Positions 33,974 through 45,973 of a stretch of DNA of 64,000 nt are shown here, piece by piece. The DNA lies in NCBI GenBank assembly GCA_038277395.1, contig CM076196.1:80532286-80596285 (forward strand), read 5' to 3'. Origin of the DNA: Dryocosmus kuriphilus. Its lineage: Eukaryota > Arthropoda > Insecta > Hymenoptera > Cynipidae. The translations under genes were made by a program, and so were the position numbers. Position 1 is the stretch's first letter, and each line of letters begins with the position of its first letter. Below the pieces are notes generated by a model. That model saw only the letters and a list, made by a program, of their open reading frames with translations, was not told the origin of the DNA and searched no databases.

Positions 33974-35260
33974 TTATTCTGTACCTTTAATTTAAGAAAT
34001 GGAATATTTTTCTTTATGGCTATAGAAATGTATTATTAAGCACTCTAGGCCTACCTACACAGCTTTTTCTGGTTATATTATTTTTCTTTAATTAATTGCA
34101 AGTCACGCACTGGTCATTGTCCGATAATGCAGATGTGATCATTGTGTAATTTTATTACGAGCCGCATTCGCTGTAAAATCGGATCAAACGAGTCAAATGG
34201 GAATTTCAGAATCGAGGCTTATTAATAATAAAGTTGGTTGCTATAAAAAATTGAAATAAAATTGCGTAATGTTTAAATCACACTGATTGCTGCGACCTAA
34301 TGCGGCGTTAGTTAGAGAATTTCTTCATTTATAATATTATTACTAAACTAGTTTTTCTAATATTTCATGCATTTATGTTCACATCGTTATCGTTATATAT
34401 TGCAAATTCTAAAAGAACATTTTTCTTTAAAATAAAAAAAATGCGATACGAAATATAACTTTTCAATTTTTTTTTGTTGAAAGCAGAAATATTGAATCTT
34501 TCAAAATTTGTTGAAGTTGTTGGCATTGTCGGATTTTCTTTGAAGATGTTCCAATTTAAATTAAGTTGTCCAGAAAATATAGAGGAATCGATATCTATAA
34601 GTTTTTAAGTATTAGTTATTTCATAAACAAGAAAAAGTTTATATACGTCTATACACCATTGATACTCAACACTTTTATGAGTTTGTTTTTCAACGACGCT
34701 ATAAAAAAATTATTACATGAAGTAAGTTAACCTTCCTTGTAATATTAGGTACGCAAAAATACTTATACCATTAAAGGATTATTATGCATATTAAAATGTT
34801 TAAAAATACATTTACTTCTATATGAATGTTTAATTAAATATGATTCATCTTTTTGTGTCGCTTTCGCGGAGTTATTAAAATCCCCGTAATGCACGTTTTT
34901 ATCTACATAGAGGAATATATTCAAAAATCGAATTTAAAATAGTATTATAAACTAATTAAGTAAACAAACATTAAACTTATATTAAAAATTGTATTATCTG
35001 GAGTTGTATCCGATCTCGTAATAATGAAAAAGTCAATGTTAAGGAATACTTTTTGTTTGATCTGGCCTTTAATGGATGAAAGACAAGGTTACGGAAATTC
35101 AGCATCCAATATGATTTCTTAAAAAGGAAACTTATTTATCGCTAATTACTATTTACACAGCTTCAATTATAATTCTATTTAAATCTATGTAATTATATTT
35201 CCATTCCTCTGACCATATAACTAGTTACATCAATTTGTAATCACTATCTTTTCCGCTCCA
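33974..35260. other. No gene seen
   Basis: AT-rich, no frame above about 60 codons and no recognisable repeat end. It may include upstream regulatory DNA of the genes that follow. Confidence 0.5.
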
Positions 35261-35590
35261 CTAATCCCACGACTTTGAATTAAATACGTCTCGCGTTTGA
35301 GCAAAAGTCCTTGCTAGAGTCAGCGAACTCGAAGGATCTCTCAGTTTCTTCCGCACTCTGAGCGCGTAGTTCCTCGATTGCCTCCTGGATTCTTCCCCCG
35401 TATTGAAATATCCATAATCTCCCTCGATTGTCCGTCGTATCATAATAGGCATTGGACCGTCTGGCAGCAATCCAGTCGAAGGTAAACCAGATCTTTCGAT
35501 TAGCATAAATGGGAAAGTCGGGGAGTAAGCAGAATAAAATGGAAGGTGGAAGGTGCTACACCGTAGTCGCGTATAGCAAGTTAGAAACAT
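35261..35590 (-). CDS. Hypothetical 109-codon ORF, divergent from the yellow gene
   Basis: The frame from 35590 to a stop at 35261 lies in an island clearly less AT-rich than its surroundings. Its second half is charged and balanced in composition (IRRTIEGDYGYFNTGEESRR, then a basic NYALRVRKKLRD), unlike the chance frames of this window. It starts 223 bases from the yellow/MRJP ATG in the opposite direction. It might be a terminal coding exon of a minus-strand gene, in which case the first residues would be intronic. No domain recognised. Confidence 0.3.
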   Translation of the reverse strand: MFLTCYTRLRCSTFHLPFYSAYSPTFPFMLIERSGLPSTGLLPDGPMPIMIRRTIEGDYGYFNTGEESRRQSRNYALRVRKKLRDPSSSLTLARTFAQTRDVFNSKSWD

Positions 35591-35813
35591 GAAATGCTGG
35601 GTTGGTGGGGTTTGCTGGTGAAACTGACGTAAGAACTATTGAAAATTCTAGCATGGTGAACTGCTCTACAGTCTAGTTCTAATCACAGACCAGAGTTCAG
35701 ACTAGTTTGCAGAGTAACGGACATAAATCCGAATAGGCAAATACAGGCAAAATTCGTGATTGGTATGGTGCTGGGACTTGACCTGACTGGATTTTTAAGT
35801 TGAGTGGTGCGGA

Positions 35814-38800
35814 ATGAAGCTCGTTTTTGCAGTGATTTGCGCGTTGGTGCAATACACTAGTGGTATAGGACTCGAAGTGGTTTATCAGTGGAAATACCTG
35901 GATTGGGTCTATCCAAGTGTTGCTCTTTCAGGAAGTGAATTCATTTTGGGAAATGCGTTTACTCAAGATGTAGATGTTGACAAGTTTGGAAGAGTCTTCG
36001 TAACTAGTCCAAGATGGCTCCAAGGTGTTCCTATTTCGCTTTCCACTTTGTCCAACCTGGATGGACCAGGTGGTCCTCTGTTGATTCCGTATCCTGATTG
36101 GTCGTGGTTTATGCCTAATAGTTGCAATAGTATCATATCTGTATACAGAATTGCGGTAAGGACACTTTTTTGAGGTTTTCTGATCTAATATTTTATTTCA
36201 ATGTTTTAGTCTTCATTAAAAATAAATTAAAAATCAACTGAGGAGTATTAGCCCTTTTAACAAATGTATATAAAAGCTTGTGGCTCAATAAGATTATACC
36301 TTATAACTTGTTCTCAATATCATGGTCAATAAAAATTCTACTTTGATTAGGACCAAGTTGAATGCATTTCGTAATGCTTCTTAGAATATATTTCTGAACA
36401 ATTTCAAATATAAAGGCAAATAATTTATTTCCGAAAATCTTTTGGCCTATTGCAAAGTCAGTTTTCCATAGAATTTTTGTTTCAAAATATTTTGCTTACT
36501 GTCTTTTAAAGGCCATTTTTTAACCACCACTTATTTTTATTTTCTAAATTTTTTCGTACCAACTAGTCTAATGAAACCTTTTCCTCAATTTGTTTAATTA
36601 TTATTAAAACTTAATAGAAAATGGCCTCGTAATTAATAACAGATTTCTTAGAATTAAAAAAATAGAAACTAAATGAAACAAAAACGAACTATGGTCAAGT
36701 ACACATAAAAATACTTTAATTAAGAATGAAAATAACGACAAAACAAAGAGCTAAGAAAAAGGCGACCTCCAAATCCCGTTCGAGAGAAACAAAAGAAGGA
36801 AGGGGATTTAGGGGTCTTGCAGGTCGTCTGATCCTTTCCTCTTTGCTTGAAATTCATGGATATTGAATGGAAGTATTTTATTTTTTAATCTTGCGTTTAA
36901 AATATGTATATGAAATATTAAAATTCTATTTTTATTGATATCTTCTTTAAAATGTAGCATAATCCTGAGACTTGAGTTAAATGAACACAAATTTTTCGAC
37001 GAGCCTAAATAATTCAAAAAAATTCCTTATCTAAAATTTAGAGAATTAGAATTTTACAGTTCCCCGCATCTTCCTGAAATCTGTTCATGTTTTTTTCTGA
37101 ACTATTTTATAAAGATTATAGAACTTTTAAATTCAGAAATACGTTGGTCATTATGGATTTCAAAATGTCTCCCAGAAACGCAATGTATAAAAGTTAATTA
37201 AGAGTAACGAATTTAAAAAATTTTAGTCTGAAAATGATTCCAGAATCGGGGCCTGAAAATGTGTTTTTCTTTAAATTTTATATAAGCAGATATTGTAGTT
37301 GTGTTTAATTTGCTTAAATTTGAGTCTAAAGATGCAGCTACTGCTAAATAATAATCATTTTTAAAATGTGACCAATCATCAAAACATTTATTCGGCTAAG
37401 GTAATTGTCAGTTTTTTCTTGCTGATGGTATTACGTTGTAGGTATAAAGAAGGGGTAATATAAATTGTATAGACATCATTCTTTACAGTAAAAGAAGATT
37501 GTTAAAATTTTAAATTAGTATCATTTGCTTTACTGAGAAAATGTTGATAAAATTAAGTGGGATACTATATTTGGCTTTATTAGTTGCTACTGGTGAAACT
37601 TACAATTATTTTTATAATTAATTAGGGGGTAGATAATTGGAATAATTACAAAAGCGTCAATGTTGAACATTTTCCATTAATCCTCCTGATTACAGTATTG
37701 TGTATCATTGTATTGGAACACATTCTGTTATCAGCACTAATTACTGCACTAATAACGAAGAGAATTATTGCACATTGCCCTCGATGCACGCCACTGGAAA
37801 ATATTTTGCGAAATATTTGCTGGCATATGTGCAGTTTCATTTTCTAATCGGAACTATATTCTATAATTCGACGACTGCTAATGAGACTCGAGTAACTCGC
37901 AAGACACGAATTGAACTCGAGTTACTCCCACATATCGTTTTTAAAACGAGTAAGTCACACGTATCGATTTAAACTCACATAATTCTCTTTTTGTTATCTT
38001 ACTGGAGTGCTAGTACAAGTTTTAATTTAGTTGTACAACTCGTTGATGTAATTTATAAGACGTCTTTTATAAGAAATTGATGCTCTGGTGTATATACCTT
38101 AATAGAACATCCAATATGAAGGAAAGTTTGATATATAAGCGGAAGTAGAAGATTTCAAATGGAAGGGTGTTTAAGCAAAACAATGTGAATTACCTTTAAC
38201 AAATGCTGTTTCGACTATCTCACTATCTGGTATCTTAAGTAAAATAGTTTAAAATTGAAAAACATGGAAAGCATTTAATAATATTATAGTTGAGAGCAGA
38301 AATCAGATGTTATTATTCATTTTTCACTTCCTAACCTCAAAATTTTTCTTGAAGTCATTTTGTCTATATCAGATCTATTATTCAAAAATTTAATTATGAG
38401 AATGTTAAGTTCGTTTGTTAATGAAACGTGTATTTATTCTACCTTAAACTTTGAAATAATGCACCGCCAAATAATTGTCGCATGCCATATAACCGAAGTC
38501 TTAATAATTTCATATTGTTCAGCTTATTGAAAACGGTAGGCATAATTAAGACTAATTTCATCTTCAAATAACCAAATTTCATCAAAAATTGTGTTACTAG
38601 AGTTTAACGATAAGTAAAAGTTACTCGTTTTGAAAACCACATGTGGGAGTTACTCGAGTTCAGTTCGTGTCTTGAGAGTTACTTGAATCTCATTAGGAAC
38701 TGTCAAATTGTCTTTTATTTAGTTAGCTGAAGAATCATTAACACGCTACTGTATTACAAAACATGTTTCTTCCAAGAAAATTAACCCACTGTGGACAAAA

Positions 38801-40246
38801 TTTCACACTCTAATTTTTTACAATTTAGATCGATGAATGCAATCGACTTTGGATTGTTGACACTGGGCGACAAAGTTCGAAATCTGTATGCCCCGTAAAG
38901 ATCCTAATCTTTGATCTCAGTACCGATCGTCTAATTCATAAGTACGTAATACCTGACTATCAAACATTCAATGGAAAAGCATCCCTTGTGACGCCAGTAG
39001 TGGACATTGGAAAAACGTGTCTCGACACTCATCTTTATATAGCAGATGTAGAGGAAAATGGTATACAAGTGTATGATTTAAAAACCGATCGTTCATGGAG
39101 ATTGAATAACACAAGAGGAAATGCATTTGGTCCTGATCCTGAAACTGACGCTATGTTTATTACAATTGCTGGAGAAAAATTTGACTTGACTGATGGTGTA
39201 TTAGGAATGTCACTGTCACCGAAAGGATTTTTCGAGAAGAGGTAAAATGTTATTGTAGAAGCATATGTAAAATAAATATAAGAAAATCTGTGAAAGACAC
39301 CTAATGAAAGTAGGTTGCATTAGTTCAATTAATGAAAACTAGACCGCAAGCTTTGAAGATTTTGATAAAAAAAGACCAAGTACTTTCACTTCATGTTAGA
39401 AATTAAATAAAAAGAGTCGCAGTGATTAACTGCATATACGCGATTATAATTAGCAACCTTGTTATTTGTACTAATTATGTATAAAAGAGAACTGCACTTA
39501 CAGCGTCCTTAACGGAATCATGGAGCGTTTATGCAATCATGTTCTCGCCTTAGCTGAGAAACCCGTCTATTAAATTAGTTAATTACAAATATAGTAATGT
39601 GGAAAGTTTTTTGAAAAAGTACTCTTGTACTTTCTCTCTCGTCTCATAGGCGATATGATATCAGTGGCCTAAGATGTCATTATGAAGTTATAAAAGTAGA
39701 ATAGTTCATATTGTAAGCTACAGAATAATTTGTTATATATAAAATTATATTATTTGCAGATATCTTTATTTCAACGCGCTAGCAAGTTATTATCAAAAAT
39801 TCATAGATGTGGACTCGCTAAAACATGGCGAATACAGGGAGCCTTTAGTTTATGAATCGATTTACAAGCGATCGAGTCAAGCTGGTGTACAGGCGACTTC
39901 GCGACGGGGTGTTTTATTTTTCCAGCTGGTTCAGAAAACCGCCATTGCTTGCTGGAATATCGAAAAGCCGTTTACACCGGAAAATATCGTCACGATTGCA
40001 CAAGATGAGGAAAAGCTTCAGTACGTGAGCGGTATCAAGGTTATTGTAAACAAGTACGGTATCGAGGAGTTGTGGTTCAATACAAACAGGTTGCAGAAAA
40101 CAATAACAAACATGACCCTGAAACCCAACGAGACGAATTTCAGAGTTATCCGAGGAAGTGTCGATGACATTATCTTGGGTACCAACTGCGAGCCAGCTGT
40201 TTATAGGTCAAGGACACCTGAAATCTCCACCTGGAAGAGAATATGA
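35814..40246 (+). CDS. Yellow / major royal jelly protein family gene, 3 exons
   Basis: Predicted secreted six-bladed-propeller protein of the yellow/MRJP family; members act in pigmentation, development or as food proteins, and this one's role cannot be told. Exons: 35814-36155 (phase 0, donor GTAAGG), 38829-39241 (acceptor TTTAG, phase 2, donor GTAAAA), 39760-40246 (acceptor TTGCAG). Joined they give 413 codons plus stop, a usual family length, with no frame break. Residues 1-17 form a signal peptide. Family hallmarks are SPRWLQGVPISL and PYPDW in exon 1, DECNRLWIVDTGR at the start of exon 2, CWNIEKPFTPEN and a late GTNCEP in exon 3. Possible N-glycosylation sites are NNT, NMT and NET. ATTAAA occurs about 115 bases after the stop. 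Introns are 2673 and 518 bp. The exact yellow subgroup is not assigned. Confidence 0.93.
37878..38694. mobile_element. TIR element inside intron 1 of the yellow gene
   Basis: Left end TAATGAGACTCGAGTAACTC, with GACACGAATTGAACTCGAGT next. The right end is its inverse (GAGTTACTCGAGTTCAGTTC then TTGAATCTCATTA). TIRs are about 90 bases with scattered mismatches. The interior is AT-rich and has no transposase. The intron still has intact splice sites, so the insertion is compatible with gene function. Confidence 0.7.
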
Positions 40247-43161
40247 TCGTGAATTTCACACAAGAAAATAGGAGGTTACTTATGTTAGTCTGAGACTGAG
40301 CTACTATGAAAATGTGTGTTTTCATTATCAAGTGTAGTTATATTGTATATAAACATTTCTTCATTAAAATAGTTGAATAATATAATCTTAAGTAACATTT
40401 AGGTGATCTTTTTTATAATGCAATCTGGTTTGCATAAGATATAAGACTTTACATGCGTCCTTATCTCACCGTTCATTTCCTTTCAAACCTGATATAGGTG
40501 AACTTTCAAAAGTAGCAATTTTGGTGGTCCATTGACCAATATGTATGTTGTATATGCTGCTCACAAAATTTCCTGTCCCTCTGTCTACTCACATCTTTAC
40601 AATAAAACACTGCTTACCGTCTCTAATTTCCGTCTTTGTTTCTATCTTTCTGCATAATTTTCTCTTCCTCTCTCCTTTTTCTTAGATCAATACGTATGCT
40701 ACTTATATTACTCAACCAATTTCCTTTCCCTCTCTGATTGCACCTCACTCTACATTACATTCTGCTCTAGTCGCACATTTACAACAACAAAAAAATCAGT
40801 CCAATACCTGTATTTAGTCTAAAACAAAATTGAGTTACAACTGTTTCTACCTTCGAGGGTTAATGTTTCAGTGGTTTGATGTTCATAATAGATGAAATTT
40901 CCAACCTTAGTCTAAAGAAACGAAAAGTTTGAGGGCAAGAACCTCCGATCAGAGCATCGATAGAGTGTTCAGCTTTCAAACATAGGTGAACACCTATGGA
41001 ATGTTCTGAACTTTCTTTATTTTTCTGAAGATACATCCCATGATGAACTTGTGGAAAGCTGGGTAAAACTTTGGTATCGCAGAGATCGAGACTAAGGTCT
41101 AAACTTTGACAAGTGGCGAAACTCTTCGAAACATTTGGGCTCTGAGCAGCAATTTGTCTGTCAAGAGCAGGCTTCGTCGTTACATTTTGAAAGGCAGCAA
41201 TGAAACGGTTAACTAAATCGCTACACGCCGACTGTCACTGCCAGAACCATCCTCTTCCGTAAACACACGTTCTGAAGTGGATTCTGTGGTTTTGTGTACA
41301 GACATCGCTTTTAACGAGAGGAGGGAAATTATCTCCTAGTCAATCCGAAACAAACGCAGAAATGCGAATTAAAAAAAATAAACGCTTTTAGTTTTAATCC
41401 AGCTTTTAAGCTCAGGTAACTGGCTACGTCTTTTAGGATAAAAATAAGATTTAGCTTAGGCAAACATGAGTAGGACCTTGTGTGAATCGCACGTTTTGCG
41501 ATCGACTTGTCGTGACTTAAAGGGTGGGACGTGGAATTGCTTAAATACGACAAGGCGGAAAAGGAGTTTCACCAGCCGAGGAAAGATCTCAAATCGTTTT
41601 ACGAGAGTAGTTTAAAACAACTTTACGAGGGCCGCTTGGAATTTCGAAATAAATTTGCATCAGTTTTACTGCCCCTAATATACATAACTACCAGTGTTTG
41701 GCACTGATACTCAGTCGGCACTGAAGTCACTACGCGGTGGTAGGATTTTGTAATACGCCGCCTTCCGGAAAGAAAAGATTAACGGGGTTCCATTTACGGC
41801 CGACGGAATGCGGAATATCGCGGATACCTCGCGTTTTCTAGCTCCATAGTGAAAATCTTTATGGACTTTTCACCAATCTGACTTCTTATCTACCAAAGTA
41901 CTTTTTTCATTCGCATCTCAAACCCATCCAAGTTCTGAAAGGGTCCGTGCTTATTGGATGCCTAAAACTCAACTGATCTCTAAAAGTTGAAAGATATTTT
42001 TTAATCCTTTGTTTGGTAAAAGAATTCTTTACTAACATTTTTTAAACAATTATTTTTACATGTTGAAGTATCATACTGCACTTAAGAAATAAAAAAAACA
42101 AGAAAAAAAAATGAAATATGGTAGTTTGCATGTGAGAGTAGATTTGGGGATTCTTGAATCAGTGACTCCAAATTGGATATTGCGTCTTTATTAAAGCTCC
42201 TCTCAGTAATACATGAGCAAGTCCAGTTTATATTGCCGGACTTTGGGTACGTAAACACACAGCATCCCCTGCAGAGGGCATGCAGAGCTCGTGCATTGCA
42301 GTTGTCAGTTCTAGTCAACGTGTAATTTACTAGCTAAGCTTTGCCTGATGCAGATGCAGGGCGCACCGGTCATATCCAATAGTACAGGAACATAGGGTTT
42401 ATCTGTAATACAGATACCAGTAAAAGGGTGCAAATGCCAAACCTGGATAGTTTACGATCCACTTTGAACACTTCGGACTTCAGTGACCACAAGACCACGT
42501 AATAAACGACGATCGCAGGATCCAGCAAAAGCTCCTCTCAGTTGCTATGACAATTCATTTTTTGATCCAAACACTATCTCTCACTAAAATACTACAAAAG
42601 ACACCATCTTGTGTTATAAAAAAACTAGAATTACCTTATAAGAAAATAAGAAAATTTTTAAGCTTGGGATAAAAGAAACTAATGTAAGTTTTCATGAAAC
42701 TTCATTTAGGAAATTCAATAATTCTTTTAAAAATAAAAATTATTTTCTTTCACGTCTTATTGTTTTCGTTACAGCGTAGTTCTGTAAATCTTCTTTACTA
42801 TCCATATGGGGAAATCTTCAGGAGGCTTAGTCTAAGTCACACTAGATTTTCCAGATAAGACGGTATAAACAAATACAAAGCTGGGCCCGATCCAACATTT
42901 GACTGCAATGAAATTTTTCTACATGAGATATTGACGGTTAGGTTGAACGAGATGTTCTTTCGGATTTTTCTTGAAGAAGCACGCTCCCTCGGAATTTTCT
43001 TGAAAAAGGTGTTAGTTGAAAAATCGCCTGAAGGTCGTCATTAACGCAATTAGAAATTGTTCAATTTCAAACGCTTTTAAATAAAATTTTTCTAATTATA
43101 AAGTTGCAATTAGGAAAATTCCATCTATAATGTCCTCAATTAAAAGGTTCAAGATTTTTCA
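40247..43161. other. Yellow 3' flank and unassigned sequence
   Basis: The 3' UTR probably ends soon after ATTAAA near 40363. 40600-40790 is a pyrimidine-rich tract (CTCTC/TTTCC). 41300-42550 is of mixed composition with frames below 80 codons and no recognised product. No repeat ends seen before the TIR at 43162. Confidence 0.45.
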
Positions 43162-44605
43162 CACGGAAAAGAATTTATAGTTCAATCAAAAAAATACTAA
43201 AGAATCAAATCAGCGAAGCGAAAATATATTTGAAAAAAATCATTTTTGTTTCTGAAACAGCTAACTATATGCCCGACTCATGGATTTCTATGTCTTTGAA
43301 TTAACTGTATGAATTCGTGAGCTTCAAATGTCTTAGAAAATTGAAACGTTGCGTGGAATTTTTTGGTTAGTAAGAAATGCGAAGAAACGGTATAAGTTTG
43401 AATCAAAGTTGTTAAACAATATAAAAATTCAAAAACAAGTTCGGATAAAGTTCCGAATAGCTGAATTTTCCGATTTTATTGAAACTTCGTACACTTGTGT
43501 ATTTTGTCGCGCTGATTACGAATATGATAGTGAAAATTGGCGACTAGGCGATTTTCATGGTGAAAACCGTAAAAAACACCATAAGAATCAAGTTGTTTTT
43601 TGCGTTTATCTCAGTAAATACGCAGAATTTCGAAAAATGTTTCAAAACAAAAGTTTTATCTAGTATAAAAGTATATCTTTTTTTTTGAATACACTTCTTG
43701 CCTAAAACCATTGTTTTTCGAGAAAAAGAGGATTGCGTTTGAAAAACAAGAAAAAGACGAAGAAAGTTACGGAAATGCGTCCGGTCACGTTTTTTTTGCG
43801 TTTATCTAAACCAATACGCACAATATTATCAAATATTGGAAACAAAAGTTGTATATATAATCGAGTTACACATATTTTGTCTGTAACATTTTTATCTACA
43901 AGTAATAGTTTTCGCGAAAATTAGTGATACATCGATTATCATGAAAAAAAACATTAAAAATCAAGGTTTTTTTGCGTTTAGATTAGTCAATACGCAAAAC
44001 TTCCCAAAATCTTTGAGACAAAAGTTGTGAACCTCATCGAGGTAAACATTTTTTGCTTTAAATATTTTTTCATACGAGTGATAGTTTTCGAGAAAATTAG
44101 TGATACATCTGATAAAATTTAACCAATTTTAGTGCAATAAGCGACAGGTCTTTCTCTACCGTCCGCGCTCCTATTACTGATCCATTTAAAGAATTAATCG
44201 CAAATATTAAAGTATGCTACCCTGGCCACTGATTATAATCAGCATTCTCAATTGAAGTAAATGCAAATACATTTCGTAATAATAAAATTTAAAAAAATTT
44301 AAAAAAATTAATGAAAAATATTACAAAATATAAAAAAAAATGCTCTTCAAAATACTCCAACCTTACCGCGGTGAACAGCCTGAGTAGATACCAAGCCGAA
44401 ACCAATGGAGGTGCAATGCAAAAACAAAGATCTATTATACAGGTAGGTGGATAAACAACATTATACCTGTGATCAATCACAGGGGTTCCTTTCCGCCCCC
44501 ACGTATTTCCGCAACTAGTCAGTGAATGTGTAGCCGCCCCCTCCCCCTTGGAAAAGGGAACGATCGTGATTGAACGTATTTTCGTAACTATTCAGTGAAT
44601 GCCTA

Positions 44606-44650
<45 letters not shown>

Positions 44651-45763
44651 CCCCTTAACCTTGGAAAAGGGGGACGAACGTGACCGAACGCATTTGCGAA
44701 ATTTTCTTCATCTCTTTCTTGTTTTTCCAACGCGATCCTCTTTTTCTCAAAAAATAGTGGTTTTAGGCAAAAAGCGTATATAAGCAAAAAAATGTATTTT
44801 TATACTAGCTAAAACTTTTATTTAAAACATTTTTCGAAATTGTGCGTATTTACTGAGATAAATGCAAAAAAAGAACATGATTTTTATGGTGTTTTCTATT
44901 GTTTTCACCATGAAAATCGCCTAGTCGACAATTTTCACTGTCATTTTCGTAATCAGCGCATCAAATTACATAAATGTGAGAAATTGGAAAAAAGCGTGAC
45001 CGAACGCATTTCCTTAATTTTCTTCTTTTTCTTGTTTTTCCAACGCAATCCTCTTTTTCTCGAAAAATAATGGCTTCAGGTAAAAAGTGTATTCTAGAAG
45101 AAAGATGTATTTATATTAGCTAAAACTTCTCTTCAAAACACTTTTCGAAATTCTGCGTATTTATTGAGGTAAACGCAAAAAACGTGATTTTTATGGTGTT
45201 TTTTATGGCTTTCACCATGAAAGTCGCTTAGTCGCCAATTTTTACTATCATATTCGTAATCAGCGTCAAAATACATAAGTACACGAAGTTTCAATAAAAT
45301 CGGAAAACTCAGCTATCCGGAACTGCACCCACAAGTTCTTCTATTGATTCCGCTTATTTTTATTTCGGTTAGACTTTTTTAATCTTTATAATTTTAACGC
45401 AAAATGGGAAATCAATTATAAATTTCAAAACTCTGTTAATATTATTCCTATTTAATTAGCACTATATTCAGACTTCTAACAATTTGACTTTAACTATATA
45501 ATATCTTTGTTTTCAAGATTTAAAAATCTGATACATTAAAAATAATAGTAAAAATTTGTTTATTATTTAGAAATAAAATTAAAAGTGTAATTGGGTTAAT
45601 TATTGCAATTATATTAGGAATATTATTTTTTTAAATTCAAATATATGAATATACTCAAGATCTATTTTCAAGATTTTGCCAATATCGTTGGCTCATTTCT
45701 AAAGATATTTGCGGCCAAGTCGAGGATAAATATTGATAGTTCAGCTATACATGTTTTTCCGTG
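43162..45763. mobile_element. TIR element, CACGGAAAA ends (2.6 kb)
   Basis: Left CACGGAAAAGAA at 43162 and right TTTTTCCGTG ending 45763. Inside, a ~330 base unit (GCGCTGATTACGAATATGA, AAAAAGAGGATTGCGTTTG) occurs once in plus sense (43490-43800) and twice inverted (44660-44960 and 44990-45300). A 42-base C run sits at 44607-44648. The frames at 43349-43663 and 44840-45070 come from these units and are not recognised proteins. Ends and sub-terminal DNA match the element at 51539-57457. Confidence 0.75.
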
Positions 45764-45973
45764 CAGTTTGTTAATATTTAAAGAATGTTTTATGGACTTC
45801 ATAAAATTGAAAAAAAAATTTCATTGCTTAATGAACTTTCTATCGGAGAAAATAAAACATACATTTTGGTAAGAAAATTCTTCATCAGATAAAGAACTAA
45901 AAACAAACCCGGATTCGATGATATTGTTGAAGTTGATCCAAAAAATGACATTGAAAGGAATTTACACTAAATA

